DNA from: DATIXJ01 sp963714795
GTDB taxonomy: Bacteria; Bacteroidota; Ignavibacteria; UBA10030; SZUA-254
Assembly: GCA_963714795.1 (NCBI GenBank)
Contig: CAVQPS010000009.1
Coordinates: 248,001-312,000, forward strand
Reading direction: 5' to 3'
Length of the DNA stretch: 64,000 nt
Made by a program: the position numbers and the translations under genes. Shown here one piece after another: positions 21,701 to 30,430 of the stretch. Numbering within the stretch: position 1 is the stretch's first letter; the number at the start of each line of letters is the position of its first letter. The notes below the pieces were generated by a model. That model searched no databases. It saw only the letters and a list, made by a program, of their open reading frames with translations, and was not told where the DNA came from.

Positions 21701-21715
21701 ATGGCAAAACGCTGA
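18701..21715 (+). pseudogene. Transmembrane Ser/Thr protein kinase with FlgO-like and TPR domains, C-terminal half frameshifted
   Basis: The first 549 codons are open to a stop at 20350. Residues 1-275 are a complete Hanks-type kinase: LGEGGMGVVYKA P-loop, catalytic HRDIKSDN near residue 128, DFG at ~149, GTAAYMSPEQA. One membrane segment lies at ~300-318, then a FlgO/TolB-N-like domain (LAVMYFENIPDPDDKDHTGE) and the start of TPR repeats. After ~20320 TPR-like coding sequence continues but hops frame many times: LSNDEINHAMKKAYALRNNV, then LWNILAYGYAGLNKKEEAL, then LARAALLRQDYETAEKYF, then GQFVKARSGFRIYLESHQ, and finally GIAYQQQGEKDLAITEYQKF, ending at 21715. The intact form would be about 1000 residues. 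The truncated kinase might still be made. Confidence 0.75.
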
Positions 21716-22066
21716 TCGAACGGAATTCTTCACTCATTCACCGCCCCGATAGATTTTTTCCTCACCGACAACCACAGTATGACAGAGAACGCTGTCATTT
21801 AACCGGTTTCATCATCTCCAGCTTGACTACGGTGTTAAAAAATCGTATTTTTACTATCATTTTGGGGATGATTGAGCGATCAGTTGATCTGCATCCGTTG
21901 ATTCCAATCTTTATTATCCACAGTTCTTCTACACACCGCATTATATTCGCCGAATAAACTCTTCGGGCGCTTTCTTATTTTCCGATCACTACGATTGTTT
22001 TTCGGAAATTTTCCGAACGGCATTACTCCGCGGTGTGCATTTTGTACCACTAACACGAAACGGTTT
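21716..22066 (+). other. Intergenic region before etfB with a weak terminator-like hairpin
   Basis: No gene is seen. A 6-bp hairpin TGACAG (21780-21785) with CTGTCA (21792-21797) followed by TTT may end transcription of the kinase remnant. The etfB promoter should lie further on, but I cannot identify it. Confidence 0.35.
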
Positions 22067-22954
22067 ATGTATCATTCCATAGTTCTGGTAAAACAGGTTC
22101 CCGACACGACCAATATCTCCGGGCAGGTAATGAAGGAAGACGGTACGGTAAACCGTTCGAAACTTCCTGCAATTTTTAATTTCGAAGACAAAGTCGCTCT
22201 CGAGCTTGCCCTCCAAATTAAAGATCAATTCGGCGGAACTGTCACGGCAATCACCATGGGACCTCCGCGGGCATCCGATATTCTGCGCGAATGCCTGTTC
22301 ATGGGAGCGGACAACGTCTATCTTATTACCGACCGGAAATTTGCCGGAGCCGATACGCTGGCAACATCCTACGTTCTCAGCAAAGCAGTCGGCAAGATCG
22401 GAAAATTCGATTTCGTGTTCGCCGGACGTCAGGCGATCGACGGCGATACGGCTCAAGTCGGACCGCAAACCGCCGACAAACTCGATATTCCCCAGATTAC
22501 TTATGTCGAAAAAATTTTAGATATCCATAAACAGACGGCACGCATCAGAAAAAAAATCGAGGGTGGATATGAAATTCTCGATGCCCGTCTGCCGGTACTG
22601 CTGACCGTCGTCAACAATGCCGCAGAACCAAGACCGTTCAGCGCAAAACGCGTGATGACGTACAAAGGCGCCAAATCGCTTCTCGAACTCGAAAAGTTGG
22701 TCGAAGGAAATTCTCTTCTCTATATCGACAAACTTGTTTATGAGTATAAAAACCGGTCGTTATTCATTCCGACGTTTACGGCAGACGATCTTCAGATCGA
22801 TATCGAGCGGTGCGGGATCAAGGGATCGCCCACAAAAGTTTATAACGTTGAATCGGTTGTGCTGGCGGGAAACGTTCCCGTCCGCATCGAGAATACAATT
22901 CCCGGCATGAATATACTCATCGACAAACTTCTCGAAGACAGGATTTTAGGTTAA
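22067..22954 (+). CDS. etfB: Electron transfer flavoprotein beta subunit
   Basis: About 295 residues from the ATG at 22067 (MYHSIVLVKQVPDT), the standard N-terminus of the family; an in-frame extension upstream to 21995 is ignored because it precedes this start. Motifs include NFEDKVALELALQIK, VFAGRQAIDGDTAQVGPQ (nucleotide-binding loop) and RLPVLLTVVNNAAEPR, the beta-subunit signature region. EtfB pairs with EtfA to carry electrons from acyl-CoA dehydrogenases to the quinone pool. The gene sits five bases upstream of etfA and in the same block as an acyl-CoA dehydrogenase, which fits that role. Confidence 0.92.
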   Translation: MYHSIVLVKQVPDTTNISGQVMKEDGTVNRSKLPAIFNFEDKVALELALQIKDQFGGTVTAITMGPPRASDILRECLFMGADNVYLITDRKFAGADTLATSYVLSKAVGKIGKFDFVFAGRQAIDGDTAQVGPQTADKLDIPQITYVEKILDIHKQTARIRKKIEGGYEILDARLPVLLTVVNNAAEPRPFSAKRVMTYKGAKSLLELEKLVEGNSLLYIDKLVYEYKNRSLFIPTFTADDLQIDIERCGIKGSPTKVYNVESVVLAGNVPVRIENTIPGMNILIDKLLEDRILG

Positions 22955-22959
22955 GACGT

Positions 22960-23981
22960 ATGACGAAATTTTCCAACGAAGTCTGGGTGTTCATCGAACA
23001 ACGAAACGGCAAGCCGGCGGATGTCAGCTTCGAACTGTTGAGTAAAGGCCGGAAACTTGCCGATGCGATGAACGGCACACTCAAGTCGATCGTCATCGGC
23101 GATGCGACAACATCGATAGCTGAAGATACATTCCGGTACGGTGCGGACGAAGCGTACAGCATCGAGCATCCGTCCCTTCATCATTACAAAACACTGCCGT
23201 ACAGCAAAATCCTTACCGATCTTGTCGCAAAACATGTTCCGCGCATCGTCCTTTTCGGCGCAACCATTATCGGAAGAGATCTTGCACCCCGCGTTGCATC
23301 GAGAACGCGCAGCGGCTTAACGGCAGATTGTACCGATCTCAAGGTCGAGACCATAAACTATCTCGGTAAAAGTTATGAAAACCTTTTACTGCAGATTCGC
23401 CCTGCATTCGGCGGAAACATCATTGCGACGATCATCACGCCGGATAATCCGATTCAGATGGCAACGGTTCGCGAAGGGGTAATGGAAATGCATCCCGCCG
23501 ACCGTTGGCGCGAGCACCGAAGATCACACAGATTCCGTATGCAACCGACGGCATTGACGAGATGATCACCATCGTTGAGCAGCATCGCGAAGAAAGCAAG
23601 GTCAATCTGAAGGGAGCGCCGATTATCGTTGCCGGGGGTTACGGCATGGGAAATAAAGAAAATTTTAAATTGATTCACGAGCTGGCACATATTCTTGGCG
23701 GTGAAGTTGCCGGAAGCCGAGCCGCTGTCGATGCCGGTTTCATCCCTCATGAACGGCAAGTCGGACAAACAGGCATCACCGTTCGCCCGAAACTCTATAT
23801 TGCCGTCGGCATTTCCGGGGCGATTCAGCATCGTGCCGGAATGCAGGAAGCGAAAAAAATTATTGCCATTAACACCGATCCGGACGCGCCGATCTTCGAT
23901 ATTTCCCACTATGGCATCGTCGGCAGTGCGATGGATGTCGTTCCGAAATTCATAGAAGCATACAAACATCGATTGAAGTGA
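22960..23981 (+). pseudogene. etfA: Electron transfer flavoprotein alpha subunit, split by one frameshift
   Basis: Two abutting frames together make a normal-length EtfA of about 340 residues. The first (22960-23565) holds the N-terminal domain: VWVFIEQRNGKPADVSFELL, VLFGATIIGRDLAPRVA, RSGLTADCTDL, and QIRPAFGGNIIATI, then loses similarity after GVMEMHPAD. The second is open from 23505 and holds the FAD domain: APIIVAGGYGMGNKENF, AGSRAAVDAGFIPHERQVGQ, GISGAIQHRAGMQ and AINTDPDAPIFDISHYGIVG. The junction is near 23500. Because EtfB and the dehydrogenase are intact and ETF needs both subunits, a consensus error or very recent mutation is as likely as true loss. A TTG at 23505 could let the second part be made separately. 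Confidence 0.8.
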
Positions 23982-23988
23982 AGAGCTT

Positions 23989-25710
23989 ATGCCGAATTTT
24001 TTTCTCGAAAACCCGGACATCCTGTTTCATGTTAAACATCTTGATCTGAAAGAGATTGTTGCCCTTGCGGAAGACAACTATACGCAGGCAAAACAATTTC
24101 CGCACGCGCCGGTCAATTATGAAGATGCGATGGAAAATTATTGGAAAGTCCTTGAAGTTGTCGGCGCTCTTGCCGGAAATTCCATTGCCTCCCGGGCAGC
24201 AGGCGTCGACACCGAAGGGGCCTCGTTCACCGGCGGGCAGGTTCAGTATGCGGAAGGCACGCGGAAAAACCTGAGAGAGCTTGCTCAGGCAGATTTGCTG
24301 GGCATTGTACTTCCGCGTGCATACGGCGGATTGAATTTTCCCTTTACCATGTACATGATGGTTATGGAAATCATTTCCCGAGCCGACGCATCTCTTATGA
24401 ATATCTTCGGATTGCAGGATATCGGCGATACGATCCGGAAATTCGGAACGGAAGAACAACGCAGGGAATTTCTGCCGAGAATTTGTTCCGGTGAACATAC
24501 CGGAGCGATGGCATTGACGGAACCCGATGCCGGTTCCGATCTTCAGGCAGTGAAACTTCACGCGTATCAGAACAGCGATGGAAAATGGTTTCTGCGCGGC
24601 GTCAAACGGTTCATCACGAACGGCAATGCGCAAGTTCTTCTAGTTCTCGCGCGTTCCGAACAGGGCACAAAAGACGGGCGCGGCCTGAGTCTTTTTGTCT
24701 GCTATGGCGACGAAACGGTGCGCGTGCGACGGATTGAAAACAAGCTCGGCATTCACGGCTCACCGACGTGCGAACTGCAGTTCAACGACACGCCCGCACA
24801 ACTCGTCGGCAGCCGGAAATTCGGTCTTATCAAGTATGTCATCGATCTGATGTTCCGGGCACGCATGGGTGTCTCGGCACAATCGCTCGGTATTTCGCAA
24901 GCCGCGTACGAAGAAGCGCTGAAGTATGCAAAAGAGCGCCGCCAGTTCGGAAAACCGATTTACGATATCCCGGTCGTCTCCAACATGCTGATTGAAATGC
25001 GCGTCCTGCTGGAAAGCAACCGGTCGCTCTTTTACAGCGTCGCCAAATGCGTCGATCAAAAAGAAAAACTCGAAGACCGCATCGAATCGTTGAAGTCGGC
25101 CGGGCAACCGTTTATCGAAGAAAATAACCGACTGAAACATCTGACGAAACTCGCGAACCTGCTCACGCCCGTTACCAAATATATTCTTGCAGAATCGGCG
25201 AACAAGATTTCATACGATGCGCTTCAGATTCACGGCGGAACGGGATACATGAAAGAATTTCGCGTCGAACGGCTCGCCCGCGATGCCCGTATCACCAATA
25301 TTTATGAAGGAACATCGCAAATGCAGATCGTCGCGGCATCCGGCGGCGTTATCAATGACGTTCTGGAAGAATTTTTTACCGAAAAAGAACAAAAGGAATT
25401 CAAAGGCGGATTAACCAAGCTTGCCAATCATCTGAAAGATATACGGCAGATATTTTTGCACAGTTTGAAATATGTGATGGACAAAAAAGAGAATAGTTTT
25501 CAGGATGTTGCCGCAAAAGACCTGGTGGAAATGTACAGCTCGTTGTACATCGGATACCTGCTGCTCGATGAAGCCGAAATCGAACCGCAGAAAATTTTCA
25601 TCGCGAACCGCTATATCGTCAACGCGCTCGGTCATGCACGCAGGAATGCAGAATCGATCACGAGCGAGCTGTTCGGCGATCTCATGCACGCGGACAAAAT
25701 TTTAGTTTAA
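23989..25710 (+). CDS. Acyl-CoA dehydrogenase, long form
   Basis: 573 residues, starting eight bases after etfA. The flavin fold is clear: LRELAQADLLGIVLPRAYGG, GAMALTEPDAGSDLQAVK (FAD/substrate region), KRFITNGNAQV, RMGVSAQSLGISQAAYEEAL with KERRQFGKPI, and QIHGGTGYMKEF. The catalytic base is the Glu of NIYEGTSQMQ, as in medium-chain enzymes. Compared with the usual ~380 residues there are extra helical segments around residues 345-380 and a C-terminal domain of about 130 residues. The FAD-linked enzyme would oxidise an acyl-CoA to the 2-enoyl-CoA and pass electrons to the EtfAB pair encoded just upstream. The substrate cannot be told from sequence. Confidence 0.92.
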   Translation: MPNFFLENPDILFHVKHLDLKEIVALAEDNYTQAKQFPHAPVNYEDAMENYWKVLEVVGALAGNSIASRAAGVDTEGASFTGGQVQYAEGTRKNLRELAQADLLGIVLPRAYGGLNFPFTMYMMVMEIISRADASLMNIFGLQDIGDTIRKFGTEEQRREFLPRICSGEHTGAMALTEPDAGSDLQAVKLHAYQNSDGKWFLRGVKRFITNGNAQVLLVLARSEQGTKDGRGLSLFVCYGDETVRVRRIENKLGIHGSPTCELQFNDTPAQLVGSRKFGLIKYVIDLMFRARMGVSAQSLGISQAAYEEALKYAKERRQFGKPIYDIPVVSNMLIEMRVLLESNRSLFYSVAKCVDQKEKLEDRIESLKSAGQPFIEENNRLKHLTKLANLLTPVTKYILAESANKISYDALQIHGGTGYMKEFRVERLARDARITNIYEGTSQMQIVAASGGVINDVLEEFFTEKEQKEFKGGLTKLANHLKDIRQIFLHSLKYVMDKKENSFQDVAAKDLVEMYSSLYIGYLLLDEAEIEPQKIFIANRYIVNALGHARRNAESITSELFGDLMHADKILV

Positions 25711-25737
25711 TTATTTTTCATTGAAAGGAGAATCACC

Positions 25738-25953
25738 ATGGCGAAAAGAAACGTGTATCATTATTACCGAATTTACGACGACCGGGAGCAATTCAATTAT
25801 ATCCGGACGTCGCTGGAAGAACAGGAATTGAGAAAGATGCTGAAGCAATTCGAGAAAAAAAATCAGGAATATTACAATACCGACTTTTTGACTTTTTTGA
25901 AAAAACGCGGCGTCAGCGCGGGTCTTATCGAAGTCACGAACGTTTATTATTGA
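25738..25953 (+). CDS. Small conserved-looking protein of unknown function
   Basis: 71 residues with an excellent ribosome site (GAAAGGAG, seven bases before the ATG) and a strong terminator right after it, so it is a genuine last gene of the etf/acyl-CoA dehydrogenase unit. The protein is rich in Tyr and charged residues (NVYHYYRIYDDREQFNY, KMLKQFEKKNQEYYN), has no signal peptide or membrane segment, and is probably a helical cytoplasmic protein. I do not recognise the family. The context suggests a link to acyl-CoA oxidation, but only by neighbourhood. Confidence 0.7.
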   Translation: MAKRNVYHYYRIYDDREQFNYIRTSLEEQELRKMLKQFEKKNQEYYNTDFLTFLKKRGVSAGLIEVTNVYY

Positions 25954-25972
25954 TTTTTCCACAACTCAATGA

Positions 25973-26003
25973 AACGTCAATCAGACTCGGTCTGGTTGAC
26001 GTT
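25973..26003. terminator. Bidirectional terminator between convergent genes
   Basis: A 14-bp inverted repeat (AACGTCAATCAGAC at 25973-25986, its complement with one G-U at 25990-26003) with a three-base loop, followed by TTGTTT. It lies between the plus-strand 71-residue gene and the end of the minus-strand propeller gene, so it can serve both. Confidence 0.85.
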
Positions 26004-26040
26004 TTGTTTAAGGTTCAGGATCGAACATCAGCATGTGGTT

Positions 26041-28152
26041 TTACTTTAGAAACACCATCTTTTTTATTTGCGTAAATGTTTTATTCAGATCACCGATGCT
26101 TACCGCATCAATTCGGTAAAAATAAACGCCGCTCGCAAAGTCGGAAGCATTCCACAGTACAGATTTAATTCCTGCTTCTTCGATTCCACTCGCGAGAGTT
26201 GCAACAACCTGCCCCAGTAAATTGTAGACTTTCAATGAAACCCGGCTCGTTGTTGGTAAATCATACCCGATAGTTGCAGTCGGGTTGAACGGGTTCGGAT
26301 AATTTTGTTCCAAGGAAAATTTCTTCGGCAACTCATTTGAAGAAACCGGAACAGCCGTGACCATCTCGGATAATGGGCGACGCCAGACGCCGTTACCATA
26401 CGTCCCGGCAAAGAGATTCGAATCGTTAACAGTAAGAGAGGTAACAGTTGTATGCGGCGGGAAGCCGACATTCACAGAACTCCAACTTGCACCGTCATTG
26501 GTAGAACAAAAGATGCCATCAAAATAAGTTGCGGCAAAAATGTTTGTATCGCTGACAGCAAGAGCAGTAATGGCATAATTCGAGGAAGAGCCAGTATCCG
26601 GTAAACCGTTAGTCTCCAAAGTCCAGTTTGTTCCGTTATCGGTAGAACGAAAAACACCATAACTCGTCCCTGCAAAGAGATTTTCTCCGATAACAGCAAG
26701 AGTCGCAATGTCGAGATACATCAAACTGGTGCTGACTACATTCCAATTTAAACCGTTATCTGTGGAAAGATAGATGCCGCCTCCCCCTGCGACGGCAAAG
26801 AGATTTGTTCCAATGATGGCAAAAGACGGAACATAATAATTACGCAACCCATTGTTTGCAGTACTCCATGTCGTACCGCTATCGGTGGAACGAAAGACGC
26901 CGTATAAACTAGTCCCAGCAAAAAAATTCGCGCCGCTGATGGCAAGAGATAAAACTTCACATTTTATCAAGCCCGAGTCGATAGAAATCCAGCTTGTACC
27001 GTTATTGGTGGAACGAAAGACGCCGTTATTATACGTTCCGGCTAAAAGATTCGTGCCGCTGACGGCAAGCGATAAGATATCCCTATTTGACGTCATGCCC
27101 GAGTCAATGGCTGCCCAGCTTGAGCCATTATCGGTGGAACGGAATACACCCCCATCAGTGCCCGCGAAGAGATTTTGTCCGTTCGTGGCAAGAGATCGGA
27201 CATACGGATCCGTCAATCCTACCACAGATATCCAACTTGTACCGTTATCGGTAGAACGAAAGATACCACTACTGGTTCCAACAAGAAGATTCGTCCCGGT
27301 AACGGCAAAAGAGCAAACATCAAAATTCGTTAAGCCCGAATTGACAGACATCCAGCTTGTGCCGTTATCAGAAGAACGAAAGATACCGCCCCCATAAGTC
27401 CCAGCAAAAGTGTTTGCACCATCAACGGCGATAGACCGCACATACAAATTTGTTAAACCCGAATCGATAGATATCCATGTTGTCCCGTTATCGGAAGAAC
27501 GATAGACACCGTCAATGGTCCCGGCAACGAGATTTGTACCGCTGACAGAAAGAGATAAGACATTGGGATTCATCAAGCCAGTGCTTGCCGAGATCCAGCT
27601 CGCACCGTTATCGGAAGAACGATAGACGCCTTCGGTAGTCCCGGCAAAGATGTTTCCCCCACTGACAGTAAGAGACCAGACATCATTATTCGTCAAGCCC
27701 GAATCGACAGCCACCCAGCTCGTACCGTTATCCGTGGAACGATAAACACCTCCATCGGTTCCGGCAAACAGATTCCCGCCGTCGACGGCAAACGACCAGA
27801 CATCAAAATTTGTCAAGCCCGAATCGACCGGTATCCAGTTTTTGCCGATATCGGTGGAACGATAGATGCCGCGGTCATAAATCCCGGCAAACAGATTCGT
27901 ACCGCTAACAACAAGGGACCAGATATTCAAACCCACCCAGTAGTCACTTGCAAGACTCCAACTCGTACCGTTATCTGTTGAACGAAAGAGGTAGCCATTA
28001 GTTCCAGCAAAAATGTCCGTGCCGGTGTTTTCGAAACAACTGACACGGCCGCTATACGATGTGTTGGTCGGTACCCACTGTGCAACGCATTCGACTCTTG
28101 CGAGAATTAAACCTGCAAGAAATACCAAACAAACTAGTAGTAGCTTTCTCAT
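26041..28152 (-). CDS. T9SS-secreted beta-propeller protein with about 14 repeats
   Basis: 703 residues with a signal peptide (LLLVCLVFLAGLILARVECV). Residues ~30-620 are about 14 copies of a ~40-residue repeat with the pattern NLFAGTxGGVFRSTDNGTSW followed by xxDSGLTNxxVxSLAV, the BNR/sortilin-like propeller repeat. The central copies are almost uniform and the last ones (after ~residue 500) diverge. The final ~85 residues are the T9SS type A sorting domain (SLEQNYPNPFNPTATIGYDL, NLLGQVVATL, SGVYFYRI, ending KKMVFLK). The repeats suggest a large or double propeller exported to the cell surface. No catalytic residues are identifiable. A short paralogue without a sorting domain lies at 44758-45333. 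Confidence 0.85.
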   Translation of the reverse strand: MRKLLLVCLVFLAGLILARVECVAQWVPTNTSYSGRVSCFENTGTDIFAGTNGYLFRSTDNGTSWSLASDYWVGLNIWSLVVSGTNLFAGIYDRGIYRSTDIGKNWIPVDSGLTNFDVWSFAVDGGNLFAGTDGGVYRSTDNGTSWVAVDSGLTNNDVWSLTVSGGNIFAGTTEGVYRSSDNGASWISASTGLMNPNVLSLSVSGTNLVAGTIDGVYRSSDNGTTWISIDSGLTNLYVRSIAVDGANTFAGTYGGGIFRSSDNGTSWMSVNSGLTNFDVCSFAVTGTNLLVGTSSGIFRSTDNGTSWISVVGLTDPYVRSLATNGQNLFAGTDGGVFRSTDNGSSWAAIDSGMTSNRDILSLAVSGTNLLAGTYNNGVFRSTNNGTSWISIDSGLIKCEVLSLAISGANFFAGTSLYGVFRSTDSGTTWSTANNGLRNYYVPSFAIIGTNLFAVAGGGGIYLSTDNGLNWNVVSTSLMYLDIATLAVIGENLFAGTSYGVFRSTDNGTNWTLETNGLPDTGSSSNYAITALAVSDTNIFAATYFDGIFCSTNDGASWSSVNVGFPPHTTVTSLTVNDSNLFAGTYGNGVWRRPLSEMVTAVPVSSNELPKKFSLEQNYPNPFNPTATIGYDLPTTSRVSLKVYNLLGQVVATLASGIEEAGIKSVLWNASDFASGVYFYRIDAVSIGDLNKTFTQIKKMVFLK
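26400..28060 (-). repeat. Tandem ~120-bp coding repeats of the propeller gene
   Basis: About 14 imperfect direct repeats of roughly 120 bp lie inside the propeller gene. Each has a near-constant core on the plus strand like CGTTATCGGTGGAACGAAAG. The conservation at DNA level makes the array a likely site of copy-number change by recombination or assembly collapse. Confidence 0.75.
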
Positions 28153-28363
28153 ACAAATCCCTCAAATTGAAAGACAGGCTCTTTTCACATCGGTACGTGG
28201 TATTCAGTTCGGCAAGAACGCCAGGATGATCGGTGATTCCCCCATTTCTAAAACGAAAGGTACGGATATTCGGAAATAGAGTCAAATGTCTTCAGGTCGC
28301 GTGTTGTCTTTCTCTCCCGCTTTCCCTATATTCCGTTGTTTCATAATTGAAAAGGAATACAAC

Positions 28364-28783
28364 ATGTTTAAAAATTATACGCTTAATCGCCTTCTTGTGC
28401 TCGTTGCAACTGTAAGCTTCGCCTTTCTTTTAGCCGATACAATCATTGAACACCGGGATATTCTCTCGAAAGAATTGCTCGCCTATATCCCCATAGTATT
28501 TAGTCTGATTGGAATGCTCATCGGCATCGGTGCGGTCACACAGTGGAATGCACGCTGGATCCGGTGGTTTCAAATTTTTCTTTTTGCGTCATTCATCGTT
28601 GCAGCAGCAGGAGTCTATCTCCACATCGGTGACGATGACGATCAGGATAAACAAACCACAGAAGTGAGCGCCAAGCAGGAAAAAGAAAAAGATAAACCGC
28701 TTCTCGCACCCCTGGCTTTTGGAGGCATTGCCGTCGTAGGGTTACTCGGAACATCAAGAAAGTGGCACGCCGAAGTGATCTGA
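28364..28783 (+). CDS. Small multi-pass membrane protein of unknown function
   Basis: About 139 residues from the ATG at 28364 (MFKNYTLNR), chosen for the AAAAGGA ribosome site upstream; an in-frame start at 28286 would add an unlikely 26 residues. Three membrane segments are evident (LLVLVATVSFAFLLA; AYIPIVFSLIGMLIGIGA; FQIFLFASFIVAAAGVYL), then an acidic loop GDDDDQDK with a Lys/Glu-rich stretch, then a fourth short hydrophobic segment (LAFGGIAVVGLLG). There are no catalytic motifs. It lies alone downstream of the divergent propeller gene. I do not recognise the family. Confidence 0.6.
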   Translation: MFKNYTLNRLLVLVATVSFAFLLADTIIEHRDILSKELLAYIPIVFSLIGMLIGIGAVTQWNARWIRWFQIFLFASFIVAAAGVYLHIGDDDDQDKQTTEVSAKQEKEKDKPLLAPLAFGGIAVVGLLGTSRKWHAEVI

Positions 28784-28899
28784 TGCCGGTGATTTCAATG
28801 CCATGGTGAATATCTGATTAATACCGATATTCATTCAATGTATATTGTGATTCCACGACGAAATTTCATCGATACAAATAATTTATTAAAGGCAGGAAT

Positions 28900-29592
28900 A
28901 TGAAAACTCCGTTAAAGCCGCCGTACCTGAAGAAAATCGGTCAGCGCGGCAACATCGTTATCTGGGTTGTCGACGGCACATACGTGCGAACACATCTCGA
29001 CGAAGAATTTACAAACTTCGGCCAGCCTTACTGTTTCGACTGCATTCCGAAAAATGAGTTCTGGCTCGATAAGGAGGCAGCGGAAGATGAACAGAAATTT
29101 TTTATCGATCATTTACTGGTCGAGCATCGTTTGATGGAACGCGGTGTTCCGTACGACACGGCGCTGGAAGCCGGCGATAAACAAGAAACGGCAGAGCGCA
29201 AGAAAGCGGGCGATGTGAAAAAACTGACCAAAGGCGGCAATCTCCCCGATCCATCGAAAGTGCATATCCGGCTCTGGAAAAAACTGGAGGCGGGAATCAG
29301 TGTCTGGATTATCGACGGCAGATTAGTGAGAAGTGTATTCGATATCGATTTTACGGAAGGCGGGCATGATTACGTTTACGAATTTGTTCCTCAAAATGAA
29401 GTGTGGATCGATAACGACCTTGAGGAAGCAGAACGCCCTTATGTTCTTCTTCACGAATTACACGAACGGAATTTGATGGCAAAGGGATGGACATATAGCA
29501 AGGCACACGAAGATTCAAGCAAGATTGAGTATCACTGTCGTCACCACCCCAACGAATTGCATTCTTCACTGGCAAACGAAGGATGGGAATAA
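28900..29592 (+). CDS. Uncharacterised cytoplasmic protein with an internal domain duplication
   Basis: 230 residues with an AGGCAGGA ribosome site just upstream and no signal peptide. Two halves repeat the same pattern. Copy 1 (residues ~18-100) has NIVIWVVDGTYVR, EEFTNFGQ, CIPKNEFWLDK and HLLVEHRLMERGVPYDTA. Copy 2 (~132-212) has ISVWIIDGRLVR, DFTEGGHDYVYEFVPQNEVW and LLHELHERNLMAKGWTYSKA. Shared positions are the VDG/IDG turn, VR, an acidic-F-T segment, P-x-N-E-x-W, and a helix with L-L-x-E-x-x-L-M-x-x-G. The HELHER in copy 2 resembles but does not match the HExxH metalloprotease motif, and copy 1 has VEHR instead. I cannot name the family or a function. Confidence 0.65.
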   Translation: MKTPLKPPYLKKIGQRGNIVIWVVDGTYVRTHLDEEFTNFGQPYCFDCIPKNEFWLDKEAAEDEQKFFIDHLLVEHRLMERGVPYDTALEAGDKQETAERKKAGDVKKLTKGGNLPDPSKVHIRLWKKLEAGISVWIIDGRLVRSVFDIDFTEGGHDYVYEFVPQNEVWIDNDLEEAERPYVLLHELHERNLMAKGWTYSKAHEDSSKIEYHCRHHPNELHSSLANEGWE

Positions 29593-29644
29593 CAAAATAC
29601 TCTTTCTGACTTCTCCGCAGGAACTCCTGCCGGAATTTTCGGTA

Positions 29645-30334
29645 TTAATTACCGGAAGAAGTCGAAAAGAAAAATCCTACCGTCACGTACAGTTCCAACT
29701 GATCCGGTTCAATCGCCTCACCGGGAAAATACCGAATAGTCGGAACAACCGTCAGATATCGTTGAACGGAATTTTCAAAAAACATCGGGAACGAGAAAAA
29801 GACCGGCGTACGCGCTTCCGGTGAACTTAACGGTGTATCGTATCCGTTGATAGCATTCGGCGCGGCCTCTATGAAACCGATACCGAATATCGGTTCGCTC
29901 ATCACGGACGGCGATAAACGCGCATGGAATTCAAATCCGTAAAATGAGGAAAAATAATTTCCGTTGAGAGTATTCGCCTGACCATTGAATGCGGATGAGT
30001 GATACCGCTCAATCGTGTACGCGGCATGAGCGACAACAGACAGCGGCGAGCCGCCGAAGCCGACAATTGTTGCCGACGGCTGAATTTGCGATGCACTCAC
30101 CGCCTGATCGGAAAGTTTATCCGATAAAAAAAACTGTTCGGCCGAACAATTCAGATCGAGAATTCCCCACAGCGAATACCCGCCGGTTGCACCAATACCG
30201 ATCGCACCGCTTTGCACGCTTGATTGCAGTGCCAACTGGTAACCGCTCTCTCCGTCAGGATGCCAGATGATTTGTCCGAAGACCGGCATTATTCCGGTCA
30301 GAAACATAAGTATGATGCCGACAATTCGCTTCAT
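29645..30334 (-). CDS. Exported protein, probable outer-membrane beta-barrel
   Basis: About 229 residues from the ATG at 30334 (MKRIVGIILMFLTGIMPVFGQ), which makes a clean signal peptide; an in-frame start at 30355 adds seven residues. The mature protein alternates hydrophobic and polar residues with many Gly, Ser and aromatic residues (GAIGIGATGGYSLWG, YFSSFYGFEFHARL, IFGIGFIEA) and ends in a strand-like YVTVGFFFS, which suits a small outer-membrane barrel. There is no recognised domain. It runs head-to-tail with the next minus-strand gene upstream and ends close to the convergent 230-residue gene. Confidence 0.55.
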   Translation of the reverse strand: MKRIVGIILMFLTGIMPVFGQIIWHPDGESGYQLALQSSVQSGAIGIGATGGYSLWGILDLNCSAEQFFLSDKLSDQAVSASQIQPSATIVGFGGSPLSVVAHAAYTIERYHSSAFNGQANTLNGNYFSSFYGFEFHARLSPSVMSEPIFGIGFIEAAPNAINGYDTPLSSPEARTPVFFSFPMFFENSVQRYLTVVPTIRYFPGEAIEPDQLELYVTVGFFFSTSSGN

Positions 30335-30430
30335 ATGATCTTTCGTTGATATCATAACAATCCAATAATAAATATCGTAACAAATTTTTCGGGGATTTAC
30401 AAACTTTCGGACAAGACAATAATACCATTC

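Noticed and set aside
23454..24020. Antisense frame of 188 codons opposite the etfA frameshift
   Set aside because: The sense strand has strong EtfA motifs in both frames; the antisense frame is an accident of composition.
26852..27397. Open frame of 181 codons on the plus strand opposite the propeller repeats
   Set aside because: It is the mirror of a repeated coding array; the repeat keeps the antisense frame open, and the product has no signal, domain or ribosome site.
26400..28060. Regular repeats that might suggest a CRISPR array
   Set aside because: The period is about 120 bp and in frame with a propeller protein; there are no short constant repeats with unique spacers.
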